Shown: positions 48,675 through 58,374, counted from the stretch's first letter. The stretch is 64,000 bases of DNA from Nannocystis pusilla (GCF_020073745.1 NZ_JAIRAU010000049.1:119174-183173); one strand, 5' to 3'. The notes: generated by a model not told the origin, from the sequence alone. Numbers and translations are program-made.

Positions 48675-51600
48675 ATGCTCACCGCCATCGGCAAGCTCAT
48701 CGACGCCTGCGCGCACCACCGCGGCCTGGTGATCATGGCCTACGTCGTGCTCGGCTGGCTGGCCCTGCGCGCGCTCGAGCGGGTCCCGCTCGACGCCGTG
48801 CCCGACCTGTCCGACCCGCAGGTCATCGTCTTCACCGAGTGGCGCGGCCGCTCGCCGACCCTGGTCGAGGACCAGGTCACCTACCCGCTGACCGCCTCGC
48901 TGCTGGCGGCCCCCGGCGTCGAGGCCGTGCGCGGCTACTCGATGTTCGGCATGTCGTTCGTGCACGTCCTGTTCGCCGAGGACGTCGACGTCTACTGGGC
49001 CCGCTCGCGCGTGCAGGAGTACCTGGCCGGGATCGGCCCGCGCCTGCCCGAAGGGGCAGCCGTGACCCTCGGCCCCGACGCCACCGGGATCGGCTGGGTG
49101 TTCGAGTACGCCCTGGTCGATCGGACAGGTCAGCACGACCTCGCCGAGCTGCGCGCGCTGCAGGACTTCGAGCTGCGCTACGCGCTCGAGAGCGTCCAGG
49201 GCGTCGCCCAGGTCGCCAGCGTCGGCGGCTACGAGCGCCAGTTCCAGGTCCAGCTCGACCTCGAGCGCCTGCGGGCCCACGGCCTCACCGTCGCCGACGT
49301 CGCCGACGCCGTGCGCAAGACCTCCGGCGAGTCGTCGGGGCGGATCCTCGAGCTCGGCGGGCGCGAGGCGTTCGTGCGCGGCCGCGGCTACCTCCAGGAC
49401 CTCGCGGGCCTCGAACAAGCTGTCCTCAAGGCCAGCCCCGAGCTCGGCGCGCCGCTGCGCCTCGGCGACGTCGCCGAGGTCCGGTTCGGCCCCGACATCC
49501 GCCGCGGCCTCGCCGAGCTCGACGGCCAGGGCGAGGTCGTCGGCGCCATCGTCGTCGCCCGCTACGGCACCAACGCCCGCGACGTCATCGAGCGCGTCAA
49601 GGCCCGCCTCGACGAGGTCGCCGCCGGCCTGCCGCCGGGCGTCGAGGTCGTCACCACCTACGACCGCAGCGACCTCATCGACCGCGCGATCGCCACCTTG
49701 AAGGCGGCGCTGGTCGAGGAGGGCGCCGTCGTCGCCCTCGTCATCCTGATCTTCCTCCTGCACGTGCGCAGCGCCCTGCTGCCGATCGTCGGCCTGCCGC
49801 TGGCGGTGCTGCTCGCGTTCCTGCCGATGGCCTGGCTCGGGATCCCCGCCACCATCATGAGCCTCGGCGGGATCGCCATCGCCATCGGCGCCACCGTCGA
49901 CGCCGAGATCGTGATGGTCGAGGCCTGTCACAAGCGGCTCGAACATGCCCCGAAGGACATGTCCGAAGAGCAAAGGCGCAACCTGCTCGCCGAGGCCGCG
50001 CGCGAGGTCACCCCGGCGATCTTCTTCTCGCTGCTGATCATCGCCGTCGCCTTCATCCCGGTGTTCGGGCTCGAGGGCCAGGCCGGGCGCCTGTTCAAGC
50101 CGCTCGCCTACACCAAGACCTTCGTCATGCTGGCGGCCGCGCTGCTCAGCGTCACGCTCGCGCCGGCGCTGCGCGACCTGCTGGTGCGCGGCAAGATCTA
50201 CAGCGAGGAGCGCCACCCGATCTCTCGCGCCATCCGCGCGGTGTACGAGCCGTTCGTCTACGTGGCCCTCCGCAAGCCGCGGACCACCCTGGCGATCGGC
50301 CTGTTCGCGGTGCTGTCGGCGATCCCGGTGTTCATGCGGCTGGGCAGCGAATTCATGCCGGCGCTGAACGAGGGCGACATCCTCTACATGCCGACCACTT
50401 TCCCCGGCCTGTCGATCGAGGAGGCCAAGCGGCAGCTCGCGCGCCAGGACGCGCTGCTCGCCGGGCACCCCGAGGTCGAGCGCGTGTTCGGCAAGGTCGG
50501 GCGGGCCGAGACGGCGACCGACCCGGCGCCGCTCAGCATGGTCGAGACGGTGGTGATGTTGCGGCCGCCGGAGGAGTGGCCGACCGTGACGCGCGAGCGC
50601 TGGTGGAGCGGCTGGGCGCCGGCGTTCATGCGCGGGCCGCTGACGCGGATCTGGCCCGAGGAGACGCCGGAGACGTGGGACGAGCTGGTCGCCAAGCTGT
50701 CGGCGAGCGTGCAGATGCCGGGCTGGACCCAGGCCTTCACGATGCCGATCCGGGCCCGCGTCGACATGCTCACCACCGGCGTGCGCACGCCCGTGGGCGT
50801 CAAGGTGTTCGGGCGCGACCTGGCCGCGATCGAGGCCGCCGGCGCGCGCGTCGAGGCGGTCCTGCGCGACGTCCCCGGCACCCGCAGCATCCTCTACGAG
50901 CGCTCGCTGGGCGGCGTGTACGTCGACATCGTCCCGCGCCGCGACGACCTCGCGCGCCATGGTCTGCAGGTCGCCGATCTCGGTGAGTTCGTCGACCTCG
51001 CGATCGGCGGCGAGCCGATCGCCGCGACCATCGACGGCCGGCGCAGATACACCGTCCAGCTGCGCGTCGCCGGCGACCTGCGCGACGACCTCGAGCGCCT
51101 GCGCGAGCTCCCGGTCGCCGTGCCCGGACCCGCGTCCGCGGTCACGCGCACCGTCCCCCTGTCCGAGGTCGCGGACGTCGCGCTCGCCGAGGGTCCGCCG
51201 ATGTTGCGCAGCGAGGCCGGCCTGCTCGTCGGCTACGTGTACGTCGACATCGAGCCGTGGCGCGACCTCGGCGGCTACGTCACCGACGCTCGCGCCCGCG
51301 TCGACGCCGCTCTCGCCGCGGGCGAGCTGGTCCTCGGCCCCGGGATGTACCTGAAGTGGACCGGCCAGTACGAGCAGATGCAGGCCATGGAGGCGCGGAT
51401 GCGGGTGCTCGTCCCCCTCGCCCTCGCGCTGGTGGCCCTGCTGTTGTGGCTGCAGTTCCGCGACCTGACCGAGGTCCTCATCGTCCTGCTGTCGATCCCG
51501 TTCGCCCTGGTCGGCAGCGCCTGGCTGCTCTACCTGCTCGACTATCGCCTGTCGACCGCGGTGTGGGTCGGCATCATCGCCCTCGTCGGTCTCGCCGCGC

Positions 51601-51965
51601 AGACCGGCGTGGTGATGATCGTCTACATCGACCAGGCCTTCTTTCGCCGCCTGCGGGCCGGCAAGATCCGCGACCTCGACGACATCATCTGGGCCCACAT
51701 GGAGGGCACTGTCCTGCGAGTGCGCCCCAAGTTGATGACGGTGTCCTCCATGATGCTGGGGCTCGTCCCGCTGCTGTGGGCCACCGGCAGCGGCGCCGAC
51801 GTGATGAAGCGGATCGCCGCGCCGATGGTCGGCGGGCTGGTGTCCAGCGCCTTCTTGACCCTGGAGCTCATCCCCGTCGTGTACACCTACTGGCGTTACG
51901 CGCAGCTTCGCCGGTCCCAACGGACAGGTCGTCCGTTGGCCGAGATCTGCGGCCTGGATCGCTGA
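48675..51965 (+). CDS. Heavy-metal efflux RND permease (CusA/CzcA-type)
   Basis: 1096 residues, 12 predicted membrane helices with two large periplasmic loops. Marks: D-A-V-P-D-L-S-D-P-Q-V near the N-terminus, G-G-I-A-I-A-I-G-A-T-V-D-A-E-I-V-M-V-E in helix 4 (proton relay) and P-L-S-M-V-E-T and V-D-M-L-T-T-G, which align with two of the three methionines of E. coli CusA. At the third methionine position the sequence appears to be H-G-L-Q-V-A-D, with Leu. The ion could be Cu/Ag, Co/Zn/Cd or another. A palindrome copy at 49941-49968 is read in a cytoplasmic loop (L-E-H-A-P-K-D-M-S-E). The gene starts 15 bp after the adaptor stop. Confidence 0.92.
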   Translation: MLTAIGKLIDACAHHRGLVIMAYVVLGWLALRALERVPLDAVPDLSDPQVIVFTEWRGRSPTLVEDQVTYPLTASLLAAPGVEAVRGYSMFGMSFVHVLFAEDVDVYWARSRVQEYLAGIGPRLPEGAAVTLGPDATGIGWVFEYALVDRTGQHDLAELRALQDFELRYALESVQGVAQVASVGGYERQFQVQLDLERLRAHGLTVADVADAVRKTSGESSGRILELGGREAFVRGRGYLQDLAGLEQAVLKASPELGAPLRLGDVAEVRFGPDIRRGLAELDGQGEVVGAIVVARYGTNARDVIERVKARLDEVAAGLPPGVEVVTTYDRSDLIDRAIATLKAALVEEGAVVALVILIFLLHVRSALLPIVGLPLAVLLAFLPMAWLGIPATIMSLGGIAIAIGATVDAEIVMVEACHKRLEHAPKDMSEEQRRNLLAEAAREVTPAIFFSLLIIAVAFIPVFGLEGQAGRLFKPLAYTKTFVMLAAALLSVTLAPALRDLLVRGKIYSEERHPISRAIRAVYEPFVYVALRKPRTTLAIGLFAVLSAIPVFMRLGSEFMPALNEGDILYMPTTFPGLSIEEAKRQLARQDALLAGHPEVERVFGKVGRAETATDPAPLSMVETVVMLRPPEEWPTVTRERWWSGWAPAFMRGPLTRIWPEETPETWDELVAKLSASVQMPGWTQAFTMPIRARVDMLTTGVRTPVGVKVFGRDLAAIEAAGARVEAVLRDVPGTRSILYERSLGGVYVDIVPRRDDLARHGLQVADLGEFVDLAIGGEPIAATIDGRRRYTVQLRVAGDLRDDLERLRELPVAVPGPASAVTRTVPLSEVADVALAEGPPMLRSEAGLLVGYVYVDIEPWRDLGGYVTDARARVDAALAAGELVLGPGMYLKWTGQYEQMQAMEARMRVLVPLALALVALLLWLQFRDLTEVLIVLLSIPFALVGSAWLLYLLDYRLSTAVWVGIIALVGLAAQTGVVMIVYIDQAFFRRLRAGKIRDLDDIIWAHMEGTVLRVRPKLMTVSSMMLGLVPLLWATGSGADVMKRIAAPMVGGLVSSAFLTLELIPVVYTYWRYAQLRRSQRTGRPLAEICGLDR
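49941..49968. repeat. Palindrome copy in a permease loop
   Basis: GAACATGCCC-CGAA-GGACATGTCC, CGAA loop. It encodes E-H-A-P-K-D-M-S-E in a cytoplasmic loop where insertion should be tolerated. Confidence 0.7.
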
Positions 51966-52102
51966 GCGCGCCGCCTGGTTCGCATGCGCAGGCGCGCAGA
52001 ATTGCCCGCGCGGGCACGCGCCGGGGCCGGCGGCTGGAGCGCGAAGCAGGCCTACAGGTGGGCGTGATCCGCCGGTGGCGATTTTTCGCTACAGTCGGTG
52101 AA

Positions 52103-53557
52103 GTGTCGACGGCCATCACGGACGGAGCAAACTCCGCTCCTGTGGCGAGGCGTTCGCCAGCGTCCGCCTCGCTCGGCGACGCACGGATCCGCCAGATCCG
52201 CTTCGCCATCATGGCCTTCGTCGGGCTGACCACGACGCTGGTGGGGACCGCGATCTTGAGCACCGCGGGGCCCGAGCAGGACTGGGACCGGCTGTCCGGC
52301 GTGGTCTACGTCGTCATCGCCGCGTTTTGCTTCGCCACCTGCTCGCTGACGCGGACCCGGCTGACCCGCACCTCCGAGCTGATGATGCTCGGCACCGCCT
52401 ACGGCGGCACGGCCGGGGTCGTCATCACCAGCAAGCCCGACACCGCGCTGCTGGCGGGTGTCGCCGCCCTCACCCTCGTCGTCTTCCTGCCCGGCATCGC
52501 CATCCGTACCCGCGGCCGCTCGGGCATCGCCCACATCGTCACCATCAGCACCGTCTACGTCGCCAGCGTGGTCGCCCGCCTGCTCCTGCGCGAGGACGAG
52601 GCCGGGACCCAGTTCGGCGACATCGCCATCAAGCTGCTGGTCCCGCCGACGGCGTTCTGGCTGCAGTGGTTGATGGCGCGCGCGCTCAACCAGCGGATCA
52701 TGGAGGCGCTCGAGGAGAGCGAGCGCTCGCGCAACGCCCTCGCGGTGTCGAACCAGCTGCTCGAGCTGACCAACCGCAGCCTCGAGGCCGCGCGCATCGA
52801 CGCCGTGCGCGCCCGCGACGGCGCCGAGACGGCCAACAAGGCCAAGAGCATGTTCCTGGCCAACATGAGCCACGAGCTGCGGACCCCGCTCAACTCCGTC
52901 ATCGGCTACACCGAGATGATCATCGACGAGGCCCGCGAGGACCGCCAGCGCCCGATCAGCGACGTGCTGCCCGACCTGCGCAACGTCGTGCTGTCGGCCA
53001 AGCACCTGCTCGGCCTCATCGGCGGCGTGCTCGACCTGTCGAAGATCGAGGCCGGCCGCATGGAGGTGGTCAACGAGCAGTTCGCGCTGGCCGAGTTCGT
53101 CCGCGAGGTCGAGCAGACCATCTTGCCGGCCGTGCGCCGGCGCAACAACCAGCTGCACGTCAAGTGCGACGGCGACATCGGCACGATCGTCACCGACCGC
53201 GGCAAGCTCAAGCAGGTCCTGCTCAACCTGCTCGGCAACTCCGCCAAGTTCACCAGCGAGGGCCAGATCTTCCTCCGCGCCCGTCGCGAGCCGAGCTCGC
53301 TGGTGTTCGAGGTCCGCGACACCGGCATCGGCATCGACCCGGCCAAGCTCGGCCTCATCTTCGAGAAGTTCACCCAGATCGACGCCACCTCGACCCGCCG
53401 CTACGAGGGCGCCGGCCTCGGCCTGGCGATCACCCGCGAGCTGTGCGCCATGATGGGCGCCACCATCGACGTCTCGAGCGCGATCGGCAACGGCACCACC
53501 TTCGTCGTCGTCCTGCCGCTCACCCCGACCGTGCCCGAGCGCGCCGCCGCGGCCTGA
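52103..53557 (+). CDS. Membrane histidine kinase
   Basis: About 484 residues from the GTG at 52103. In-frame GTGs at 52058 and 52064 are possible alternatives. Five or six hydrophobic helices (about 25-195) resemble a simple membrane sensor with almost no periplasmic loop. A coiled coil leads to HisKA with F-L-A-N-M-S-H-E-L-R-T-P-L and the ATPase with N-L-L-G-N-S-A-K-F, D-T-G-I-G-I and G-A-G-L-G-L-A-I. No receiver domain or response regulator gene is adjacent. It follows the metal-efflux permease on the same strand at about 140 bp, so a link to metal sensing is possible but unproven. Palindromes follow its stop. Confidence 0.82.
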   Translation: MSTAITDGANSAPVARRSPASASLGDARIRQIRFAIMAFVGLTTTLVGTAILSTAGPEQDWDRLSGVVYVVIAAFCFATCSLTRTRLTRTSELMMLGTAYGGTAGVVITSKPDTALLAGVAALTLVVFLPGIAIRTRGRSGIAHIVTISTVYVASVVARLLLREDEAGTQFGDIAIKLLVPPTAFWLQWLMARALNQRIMEALEESERSRNALAVSNQLLELTNRSLEAARIDAVRARDGAETANKAKSMFLANMSHELRTPLNSVIGYTEMIIDEAREDRQRPISDVLPDLRNVVLSAKHLLGLIGGVLDLSKIEAGRMEVVNEQFALAEFVREVEQTILPAVRRRNNQLHVKCDGDIGTIVTDRGKLKQVLLNLLGNSAKFTSEGQIFLRARREPSSLVFEVRDTGIGIDPAKLGLIFEKFTQIDATSTRRYEGAGLGLAITRELCAMMGATIDVSSAIGNGTTFVVVLPLTPTVPERAAAA

Positions 53558-53570
53558 CGCGTGGCCCTTG

Positions 53571-53594
53571 CGACATGCCCCGAAGGGCATGTTA
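53571..53594. terminator. Perfect palindrome after histidine kinase gene
   Basis: ACATGCCC-CGAA-GGGCATGT with 8-bp stem (53573-53592), 15 bp past the stop, followed by TATAAAGG. Possible terminator. Confidence 0.6.
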
Positions 53595-53644
53595 TAAAGG
53601 CCAGCCTTTCGCGTCGAATCGGCTCGCGCCGGCAGGCCGCGCGC

Positions 53645-53665
53645 GCCTGTCCCTCGGGACATCCC
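53645..53665. repeat. Palindrome copy upstream of GT87-like gene
   Basis: GCCTGTCC-CTC-GGGACATCC, intergenic. Confidence 0.55.
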
Positions 53666-53830
53666 CTCGCCCCGCCCACCCGTGAACTCCTCCGCAGCGT
53701 CGCAGCGGGCGGGGCAGCCTCGGGCGCGGCCCTGCGACGAGGCTCACACCGGCGCGCCTCGCGTGCGGCACCCCGCCGCACGCCGCGATCGCCGTGCGAA
53801 CCCGGCCCCACTTCCGGCTACACCATCGGC

Positions 53831-55471
53831 ATGCCGTCGCGGACCGAACCCGTCTCGCGCCCTCGCCTGCTGGTGGGCGGACTGCTGCTGCTGCTCGTCG
53901 CGCCGATCGCCGTCCAGGGCCTCGTCCGCCTGCTGTCCTCCTGGACAGGCGAGCCCCACGCCGCCGTCCTCGTCACCCTCGCCGCCCTCGTCCCCGTGCT
54001 GCTGGCCGGCGCCGTCGCCCTCGCGCGCGGCGTCGTCCGGCCGGCGGTCGCCTGGGCCGGGGGCGGGCTCGCCGGCGGCCTGCTCTACGCCTTCACCGGC
54101 GCGCCCGTCTCGTCGCTCGCCGTGGCCGCGCTGGGCGGATGGATCGCCGCCCGCGGCCTCCCGCTGGCGGCCCGCGCCCCCCTGCCGCGCGGGCGGGTCA
54201 CGGCCGCGCTGTGGGGCCTGCTCGCCGTGCTCGCGCTGCTGCAGTTCGGGCGCATGAGCGTGTTCATGGCCGACCCGACCCAGCAGTGGGGCGCGCTCGC
54301 ACCCGCCGAATTCCTCACCCGCCACTCGTGCCTCACCAGCTACGTCCACGGCGCCGAGCTGGCGCGCCGCGGCGACGCCAACATCTACGACGACCGCTAC
54401 GGCTCCGAGCCCGAGCACCCGGTCCCCGAGCTGCCGCCCGCGATCGACATCGGCCCGCTGACGATGGACACCTACGAGTATCCGCCGCAGTTCCTGGCGC
54501 TGCCGCGGCTGATGCTGGCGCTCTCGTCCGACTTCATGGCGATCCGCGCGCTGTGGTTCGCGCTCACCGTCGCCGTGTTCGTGGCCGTCAGCCTCGCGCT
54601 GGCGCGCTGGCTCGGCGGCGAGGCCGAGAGGCGCGCGCGGCTGTTGCTGCTCGCCATCGGCCTGTCGCCGCCGCTGCTCTTCACCGGCTACTTCGGCAAC
54701 TTCCAGCCGATGGCGATGGGCCTCGGGGCGCTGGCGATGCTGGCGATCGTCCAGGGTCGGACGCGCAGCGGCGCGGCCCTGCTGGCGTTCGTGATCAGCG
54801 CCAAGATCTTCCCGGGGATCCTCGGCGTCTGGCTGCTCGCCTCGCGCCGCTGGGCCGCCGCCGCGTGGACGGTGCTGTTCGCCGCGCTCTACGCCGCGCT
54901 CGCGGCGGCGCTGTTCGGCACCCGCCCGTACGCCGACTTCATCGGCTACCACCTGCCGCGCCTCGCCAGCGGCGAGACGTTCGCCTTCCTCAGCGAGCCG
55001 ATGGCGGCGATGTCCAACCTCGGCGTGTTCGGCGTGCCGTTCAAGCTGCGGCTCGCCGGCTGGGGCGGCTCCGAGGCCGACGCGTGGGCGCTGGCCCGCC
55101 AGCTCGCCTGGGTCTACACCCTCGTCCTGTTCGTCGTCGCCGCCTGGTCCGGCTGGCGCCGCCGCGACCCCGTCACCACCCACGAGCGCGTCGTCATGAT
55201 CGGCGAGTGGTTCGGCCTGCTCGCCCTCGGCGCGCTGCGCAGCCCGTTCGCCCCGCCCGAGGCCCTGATCCCGCTGGTCTGGGCCCTCGGGTTCCGGGCC
55301 GCCGCCGCCGAGCACCGCCGCCAGGTCGTCGCCGCCGTCGTCGCGTGGGTCGTCATCATGATCACCCTGCCGACGCCGAACCAGCCCGCTGCCGTCGTCT
55401 CCCTCGCCGTGCAGGCGATCGTCTATGCCACCGCGCTGTGGCTGGCGCTGGCCGCCCGGCGCTCGCGCTGA
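53831..55471 (+). CDS. GT87/DUF2029-type polyprenyl-phosphate-dependent glycosyltransferase
   Basis: 546 residues from the ATG at 53831. Ten or more hydrophobic helices are seen. After the first helices a periplasmic loop carries S-C-L-T-S-Y-V-H-G-A-E-L-A-R-R-G-D-A-N-I-Y-D, and another reads T-Y-E-Y-P-P-Q-F-L-A-L-P. These E/Y/P-rich loops match the DUF2029/GT87 family, whose characterised members add mannose or arabinose from polyprenyl-phosphate donors outside the cytoplasmic membrane. The donor here is unknown. It is placed between the histidine kinase and the convergent kinase-TPR gene. It has no obvious polysaccharide cluster around it. Confidence 0.75.
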   Translation: MPSRTEPVSRPRLLVGGLLLLLVAPIAVQGLVRLLSSWTGEPHAAVLVTLAALVPVLLAGAVALARGVVRPAVAWAGGGLAGGLLYAFTGAPVSSLAVAALGGWIAARGLPLAARAPLPRGRVTAALWGLLAVLALLQFGRMSVFMADPTQQWGALAPAEFLTRHSCLTSYVHGAELARRGDANIYDDRYGSEPEHPVPELPPAIDIGPLTMDTYEYPPQFLALPRLMLALSSDFMAIRALWFALTVAVFVAVSLALARWLGGEAERRARLLLLAIGLSPPLLFTGYFGNFQPMAMGLGALAMLAIVQGRTRSGAALLAFVISAKIFPGILGVWLLASRRWAAAAWTVLFAALYAALAAALFGTRPYADFIGYHLPRLASGETFAFLSEPMAAMSNLGVFGVPFKLRLAGWGGSEADAWALARQLAWVYTLVLFVVAAWSGWRRRDPVTTHERVVMIGEWFGLLALGALRSPFAPPEALIPLVWALGFRAAAAEHRRQVVAAVVAWVVIMITLPTPNQPAAVVSLAVQAIVYATALWLALAARRSR

Positions 55472-55476
55472 CTCGG

Positions 55477-58374
55477 TCACGCCGGGTGCTCGACCAGCCA
55501 GGCGTCGATCCGGCGCCGGGCCTCGTCGGGGTCGGCGAGCGGCAGGCCCTCGGCGGCGGCGCGGGCCAGGGCGCGGCCGGCCGCGCGGTCGCGGCGCCAG
55601 CGAAGCGACGCCGCGGCGAGGTGGTCCTCGACGATCTCGAGCCCGACGGACGGGTTCTTGGCCACGATCGCGCGCGCCCGGGCGAGCAGCGGCGCGGCCT
55701 CGGCGTCGCGGCCGACGGCGGCGAGCACCTCGCCGAGCAGCGCCGCGGCGAAGCCGACCTCGACGTGCTCCGGCCCGAACACCCGCTCGCGGATCGCCAG
55801 CGCCCGCTGCAGCGGCGCGATCGCCTCGGCGGGGCGCTCGCTCAGGCGCATCAGCATCCCGAGGTTGTAGAACACCCACGACGCGTCGCCGCTGTCCTGC
55901 TCGCCGCGCGCGTGCACGATCGCCTCGGCCCGCCGCAGGTGCGCCTCGGCCCCGACGAACTCGCCGCGCGACGCCAGCTCGAGCGCGAGGTTCATCAGCG
56001 GCGTGACGAGGAACATGTCCTCGGGGCCATGGGACGCCTCGGCCAGCGTCAGCGACTTGCGGGCCAGCGCCAGGCACTCGCCGTCGCGGCCGGCCCGGCA
56101 CGACGCCACCCCGAGCCCGCCGAGCGTCTCGGCGATGCCCGGGTGATCGGGCGCCAGGCTGTGCTCGCGGATCGCCAGCGCGCGGCGGAAGTAGTCCAGC
56201 GCCGCCTCGTCGTCGCGGCGCAGCACCGCCACGCGGCCGAGGTTGTGCAGCACCACCGCGACGTCCGGGTGGTGCTGCCCGAGCGCCCGCCGGCGCAGCG
56301 CCAGCGACTCGCGCAGCAGCGCCTCCGCCTCGTCGAGCCGGTTCTGGTCGGTGCGCGAGGACGCCAGCGCGTTGGCCACCCGCGCGTACTCGAGCGGCGC
56401 CTCGCGCCGGCGCGGCTCGGCCAGCGCCAGCGCGCGCGTCTGCACCTCCGCCGCGTCGTCGAGGCGGTCCTCCTCGACCAGCGTCATGCCGAGCCCCGCG
56501 AGCAGGTGGATCCGCGGCCCGGGCGGGTCGCCGAGCCGGCGCAGCTTGGCGTCGGCGACGTCGCTCCACAGCAGCGCCTCGGCGCGCCGGCCGAGCCGCA
56601 CCCCGTCGACGTGCACGAGCTGGGTCGCGGCGTGCACCGCCGCCTCGTCGTGCCCGGCCGCCTCGGCCACCGCGAACGCGCGCCGCAGCGTCTCGCGCGC
56701 CCCGGCGTAGTCGGCGGTGGCCGACTGCGTCAGCCCGAGGCGGACCAGCGCCTCGGCCAGCGCCGGCTGGTACCCGATCGCCTCCGCCGTCTCGACGCAG
56801 CCGCGCGCCGCGTCGCGGGCGGTGACGAAGCGCCCCGCGTCGTACTCGGCCTTGGCCCCGGCCAGGCGGTCGCGCAGCGCCGCGACCGCCGCGACCTGGT
56901 CCGCCTCGCGCGGCGGCGGCATCTTCTCCGCCTCGGCCCGCAGCGCCGCCAGGTCGGTGCAGCGCGACAGCGGCGTCAGCCCGCTCGCCGCCTGCGCCGC
57001 CCCGCGGACCGCGTCGACGTCGGCCGCCCGCAGCACCTCCGCCACCGCCGCCAGCTCGGCGCCGCGGCGCTCGAGGCAGCCGTCGTGCAGCGCCAGCACC
57101 TCGGCCGCCAGCCCGCCCGAGCGGCGCAAGAGACATGCCCTTGTAGACATGTCCTTGAGTTCATCCGCGTACGCGTCGAGGCGCACCGCCGCGGCCGCCC
57201 ACGCGTCGGCGGCGAACGGCGCCTCCGTGGCCAGCACCGCCGCCCGCGCGGCCGCGCGGCCCTGCTCGTCCCAGCCGGCCACCAGCCCCGCGCCGGCCCG
57301 GCAGCGCTCGCCGACCTGTCCGTCCGGACCTGCCCCTGCGACCATGTACCCGAGGCCAGCCGCGACCGCGATCGCCGCCAGCGCCCCGGCGGCCAGCAGC
57401 CGCCGCCGCCCGCGCTGGGCCGCCTCGGTCAGCGCGGCCAGCAGCGCCGGCATGTCGGGGAAGCGGGCGTCGGGGTCGAGCGACAGCCCGCGCCGCAGCA
57501 CCGCCGCCAGCGCCGCCGGCACCGGCCCCCGCGGCGTCCGCAGCGTCCCCGAGAACACCTGCGGCGCCAGCTCCTCGAGCCTGCGGCCGACGAACGGGCG
57601 CGCCCCGTACAGCCCCTCCCACAGCGACACGCAGAAGCCGAACTGGTCCGAGCGGGCGTCGGCCGGCCCGCGCAGCATCTGCTCCGGCGCCATGTAGGCC
57701 GGCGTCCCGAGCAGCGTGCCGGCCTCGGTCAGCGGCCCCGACAGCGCCGAGTCCGACGCGAACAGCCGCGCCGAGTCCGACAGCGACTGCGGCAGCGACG
57801 GCGCCTCGTCGTCGCCCTGGGCCGGCACCCTGGCGATCCCGAAGTCGACCACGCAGACCCGCCCGGTCGCGTCGATCATCGCGTTGTCGGGCTTGAAGTC
57901 GCGGTGGACCAGCCCGGCCGCGTGCGCCGCCGCCAGCCCGCGGCCCGCCTGCACGTAGGCCGCCAGGATCTCGCGCCACGTCCTGGCTTGCCTCTTCTGC
58001 CATGTCCTCAAGGTCAGCCCGTTGAAGAACTCCATGGCCAGGAACACCCGCCCGGCCGCGCTGCCGACCGCGTACACGTGGATCACGTTGGGGTGCGACA
58101 GCTTGGCCAGCGCCTGCGCCTCGCGCAGCATCCGCGCCCGCCCGAACGAGCCCTCGGTCTCGGCCGCGTGCATCCACTTCAGCGCCACGCAGCGGTCGAG
58201 CTCCTCGTCGTAGGCGAGGTACACCACGCCCATCCCGCCGACCCCGAGCTGGCGGATCACCGTGTAGCGGTCGATGCGGAACGGCTGCGGCGGCGGGACG
58301 TCCGGCTTCGCCGCCGCGCCTGCGTCGTGCCGCGTGGGGACATCGCTCGGGTCGCCTGTCGCCGCCGGTTCCAC
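55477..58374 (-). CDS. Ser/Thr protein kinase with C-terminal TPR array
   Basis: 965 residues. The kinase domain occupies about 37-310: glycine loop L-G-V-G-G-M-G-V-V (43-51), K66, H157-R-D-F-K161-P-D-N, D177-F-G and M-A-P-E-Q, so it is expected to be active. A single membrane helix (about 325-347) is followed by a large outer part with at least eight TPR-like helical pairs (A-V-V-L-H-N-L-G-R-V-A-V, A-L-D-Y-F-R-R-A-L-A-I-R-E). This is the common myxobacterial PknB-TPR plan. Palindromes at 57129-57160, 57313-57336 and 57995-58018 are in frame (K-D-M-S-T-R; L-T-L-R-T-W). It converges on the GT87 gene with only 5 bp between stops. Confidence 0.92.
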   Translation of the reverse strand: MEPAATGDPSDVPTRHDAGAAAKPDVPPPQPFRIDRYTVIRQLGVGGMGVVYLAYDEELDRCVALKWMHAAETEGSFGRARMLREAQALAKLSHPNVIHVYAVGSAAGRVFLAMEFFNGLTLRTWQKRQARTWREILAAYVQAGRGLAAAHAAGLVHRDFKPDNAMIDATGRVCVVDFGIARVPAQGDDEAPSLPQSLSDSARLFASDSALSGPLTEAGTLLGTPAYMAPEQMLRGPADARSDQFGFCVSLWEGLYGARPFVGRRLEELAPQVFSGTLRTPRGPVPAALAAVLRRGLSLDPDARFPDMPALLAALTEAAQRGRRRLLAAGALAAIAVAAGLGYMVAGAGPDGQVGERCRAGAGLVAGWDEQGRAAARAAVLATEAPFAADAWAAAAVRLDAYADELKDMSTRACLLRRSGGLAAEVLALHDGCLERRGAELAAVAEVLRAADVDAVRGAAQAASGLTPLSRCTDLAALRAEAEKMPPPREADQVAAVAALRDRLAGAKAEYDAGRFVTARDAARGCVETAEAIGYQPALAEALVRLGLTQSATADYAGARETLRRAFAVAEAAGHDEAAVHAATQLVHVDGVRLGRRAEALLWSDVADAKLRRLGDPPGPRIHLLAGLGMTLVEEDRLDDAAEVQTRALALAEPRRREAPLEYARVANALASSRTDQNRLDEAEALLRESLALRRRALGQHHPDVAVVLHNLGRVAVLRRDDEAALDYFRRALAIREHSLAPDHPGIAETLGGLGVASCRAGRDGECLALARKSLTLAEASHGPEDMFLVTPLMNLALELASRGEFVGAEAHLRRAEAIVHARGEQDSGDASWVFYNLGMLMRLSERPAEAIAPLQRALAIRERVFGPEHVEVGFAAALLGEVLAAVGRDAEAAPLLARARAIVAKNPSVGLEIVEDHLAAASLRWRRDRAAGRALARAAAEGLPLADPDEARRRIDAWLVEHPA
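57129..57160. repeat. Palindrome copy in kinase gene
   Basis: GAGACATGCCC-TTGTA-GACATGTCC-TTGAG. It encodes E-L-K-D-M-S-T-R on the minus strand, just after the membrane helix. Confidence 0.6.
57313..57336. repeat. Palindrome copy in kinase gene (weak)
   Basis: GACCTGTCC-GTCC-GGACCTGCC, in frame as A-G-P-D-G-Q-V. Confidence 0.45.
57995..58018. repeat. Palindrome copy in kinase gene (weak)
   Basis: GCCATGTCC-TCAA-GGTCAGCC, in frame within the kinase domain (L-T-L-R-T-W). Confidence 0.45.

Noticed and set aside
47097..51920. A 1607-residue minus-strand open frame opposite the metal-efflux genes
   Set aside because: It is an antisense shadow of very GC-rich sequence, with Arg/Gly/Ala/Val/Asp-rich content and no family motif. 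The plus-strand TolC, adaptor and permease frames are certain.
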